From NCBI RefSeq assembly GCF_001437405.1, contig NZ_JQBY01000007.1, positions 1 to 64,000 on the forward strand: a stretch of DNA of 64,000 nucleotides, given 5' to 3'. The notes beneath the pieces are model-generated. The model was not told the DNA's origin, did no database searches, and was given only the letters and a program-made list of their open reading frames with translations. Made by a program: the position numbers and the translations under genes. Position 1 is the stretch's first letter; every line of letters starts with the position of its first letter. Origin of the DNA: Pediococcus ethanolidurans (GTDB lineage Bacteria; Bacillota; Bacilli; Lactobacillales; Lactobacillaceae). Below are positions 63,098-64,000 of the stretch, one piece after another.

Positions 63098-64000
63098 ATG
63101 ATGACAACAATGCAAACTGAATTAAAAATGCCTAAAATCGCCATGGGTGCATGGGCCTGGGGCGACGCCACTGACGGTAATGGTTATTTTGGCAATGATT
63201 ATACGGAAGCCGATTTTAAGCCGGTTTTTGAAAAAGCCTTGCAGGAAGGGCTAAATTTATGGGATACCGCAGCGGTTTACGGCATGGGTGCTTCGGAAAA
63301 GATCTTAGGTGATCTCGCTCGCGGCACTGAGCGGCGTGAGCTACTATTAGCGACGAAATTTACCCCCCAGATCGCTGATGGCACCGCTGAAGCAGCAACC
63401 CACATGTTTACAGCTAGTATGGAACGGTTGGGCACTGATTATGCGGATATTTATTGGATCCATAACCCTGCTGATGTGCAGCGTTGGACGCCACAGTTAG
63501 TACCGTTAGCTAAAAGTGGTCAAGTCAAATATATTGGCGTTTCCAATCATAATTTAGCTGAGATCAAACAGGCGCAAAGCATTCTAGAAGCGGCGGGCTT
63601 AAAATTAGCCGCGGTCCAGAACCATTTAAGTTTGTTAAATCGTTCTTCGGAAAATGCGGGGATCATCGATTATTGCCGTGAAAATGACATCACGTTCTTC
63701 TCATACATGGTGTTAGAACAAGGCGCGCTTTCCGGTAAATATGATGCCGCACATCCATTTCCAGCTGGTAGTGCCCGTGCACAGTCGTATAATGGTCAAT
63801 TAGCTGAATTAGGTGATTTGATCGCTGAAATGCGGACTGTAGCGACAGCACATGGCGCAACAGTCGCCCAAATTGCTACGGCTTGGGCAATTAGTAAAGG
63901 CACCGTACCGATCGTGGGTGTGACTAAAGTTAAGCACGTTGAAGATGCGGCTAATGCAGCTAACATCGAGTTAACGGCGGCTGAAGTGACGACGCTAGAA
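63098..64000 (+). CDS. Aldo/keto reductase, 3' end outside the window
   Basis: Partial gene with about 301 codons visible and no stop before the window ends. NADPH-dependent reductase of aldehydes and ketones. The catalytic Asp and Tyr are in LWDTAAVYGMGASEK, and the Lys in ATKFTPQ. The cofactor-site ending has GTVPIVGVTKVKHVEDA. AAGGAG precedes two adjacent ATG codons at 63098 and 63101. As the third gene after the MerR regulator it probably belongs to an aldehyde or electrophile response. Confidence 0.9.
   Translation, partial: MMTTMQTELKMPKIAMGAWAWGDATDGNGYFGNDYTEADFKPVFEKALQEGLNLWDTAAVYGMGASEKILGDLARGTERRELLLATKFTPQIADGTAEAATHMFTASMERLGTDYADIYWIHNPADVQRWTPQLVPLAKSGQVKYIGVSNHNLAEIKQAQSILEAAGLKLAAVQNHLSLLNRSSENAGIIDYCRENDITFFSYMVLEQGALSGKYDAAHPFPAGSARAQSYNGQLAELGDLIAEMRTVATAHGATVAQIATAWAISKGTVPIVGVTKVKHVEDAANAANIELTAAEVTTLE

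Overview
The window looks like a chromosomal stretch of a low-GC member of the Lactobacillaceae. It carries a proton-coupled peptide transporter, aminopeptidase C, a mannose-class PTS under a sigma-54 activator, the Gram-positive gltX-cysS-mrnC-rlmB-sigH-rpmG-secE-nusG order, and a remnant of an ISL3-family transposase. MurE has the DNPR motif of meso-diaminopimelate (mDAP) ligases, so the peptidoglycan is probably of the mDAP type, as in Lactiplantibacillus and some other genera. The genus cannot be fixed from the sequence alone. TTG starts are unusually common.

Layout. 1-3.1 kb: tail of a 5S rRNA (an rrn operon lies just outside), tRNA-Asn, tRNA-Thr, the peptide transporter dtpT, a metallophosphoesterase, tRNA-Tyr and tRNA-Gln. 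3.3-8.0 kb (minus): asnB-lysC-murE, which reads as an mDAP supply, ligation and perhaps amidation operon. 8.2-11.0 kb: proC, then nagA and its GntR regulator, with a NagR/DasR-like operator in the nagA promoter. 11.1-14.2 kb: a TagA/WecG glycosyltransferase (minus) and the NAD salvage pair pncB-nadE. 14.2-17.6 kb: a yybP-ykoY (Mn2+) riboswitch with terminator, controlling a P-type ATPase and an unrecognised 145-aa protein. 17.7-20.6 kb: tex, sprT-like gene, tRNA-Leu.

20.8-29.0 kb: a LevR/ManR-type activator, a textbook -24/-12 promoter, the mannose PTS (EIIAB, EIIC, EIID), a 311-bp MITE-like element, two tandem DUF956 (ManO) genes, and separate EIIA and EIIB genes with no membrane partners. 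29.3-33.6 kb: fabH-accB-accC-accD-accA, a malonyl-CoA and FabH cassette without the rest of FASII. 33.7-37.7 kb: an LCP cell-wall ligase, an AEC carrier (probably started by a non-canonical codon), an EamA transporter and a phosphoglycerate mutase. 37.9-39.6 kb: a degenerate Fic protein, then a 0.9-kb array of eight ~115-bp hairpin units of two families in the order ABABABAA. 39.6-42.0 kb (minus): pepC, and a GNAT-rpiA pair. 42.2-54.1 kb: housekeeping block of dut, radA, yacL, gltX, cysS, mrnC, rlmB, sigH, rpmG, secE, nusG and ribosomal protein genes L11, L1, L10, L7/L12 with their leader RNAs.

54.1-64 kb is accessory. It holds the decayed ISL3 transposase, five short-chain dehydrogenase/AraC-regulator genes that look like duplicated cassettes, a third type of SDR with a divergent MerR regulator, a frameshifted ltrA, and a second MerR gene followed by a YciI-like protein and an aldo/keto reductase that runs off the window. 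Both MerR-linked promoters have the stretched 19-bp spacer typical of MerR control. The last few kilobases look richer in G+C at third codon positions than the rest.
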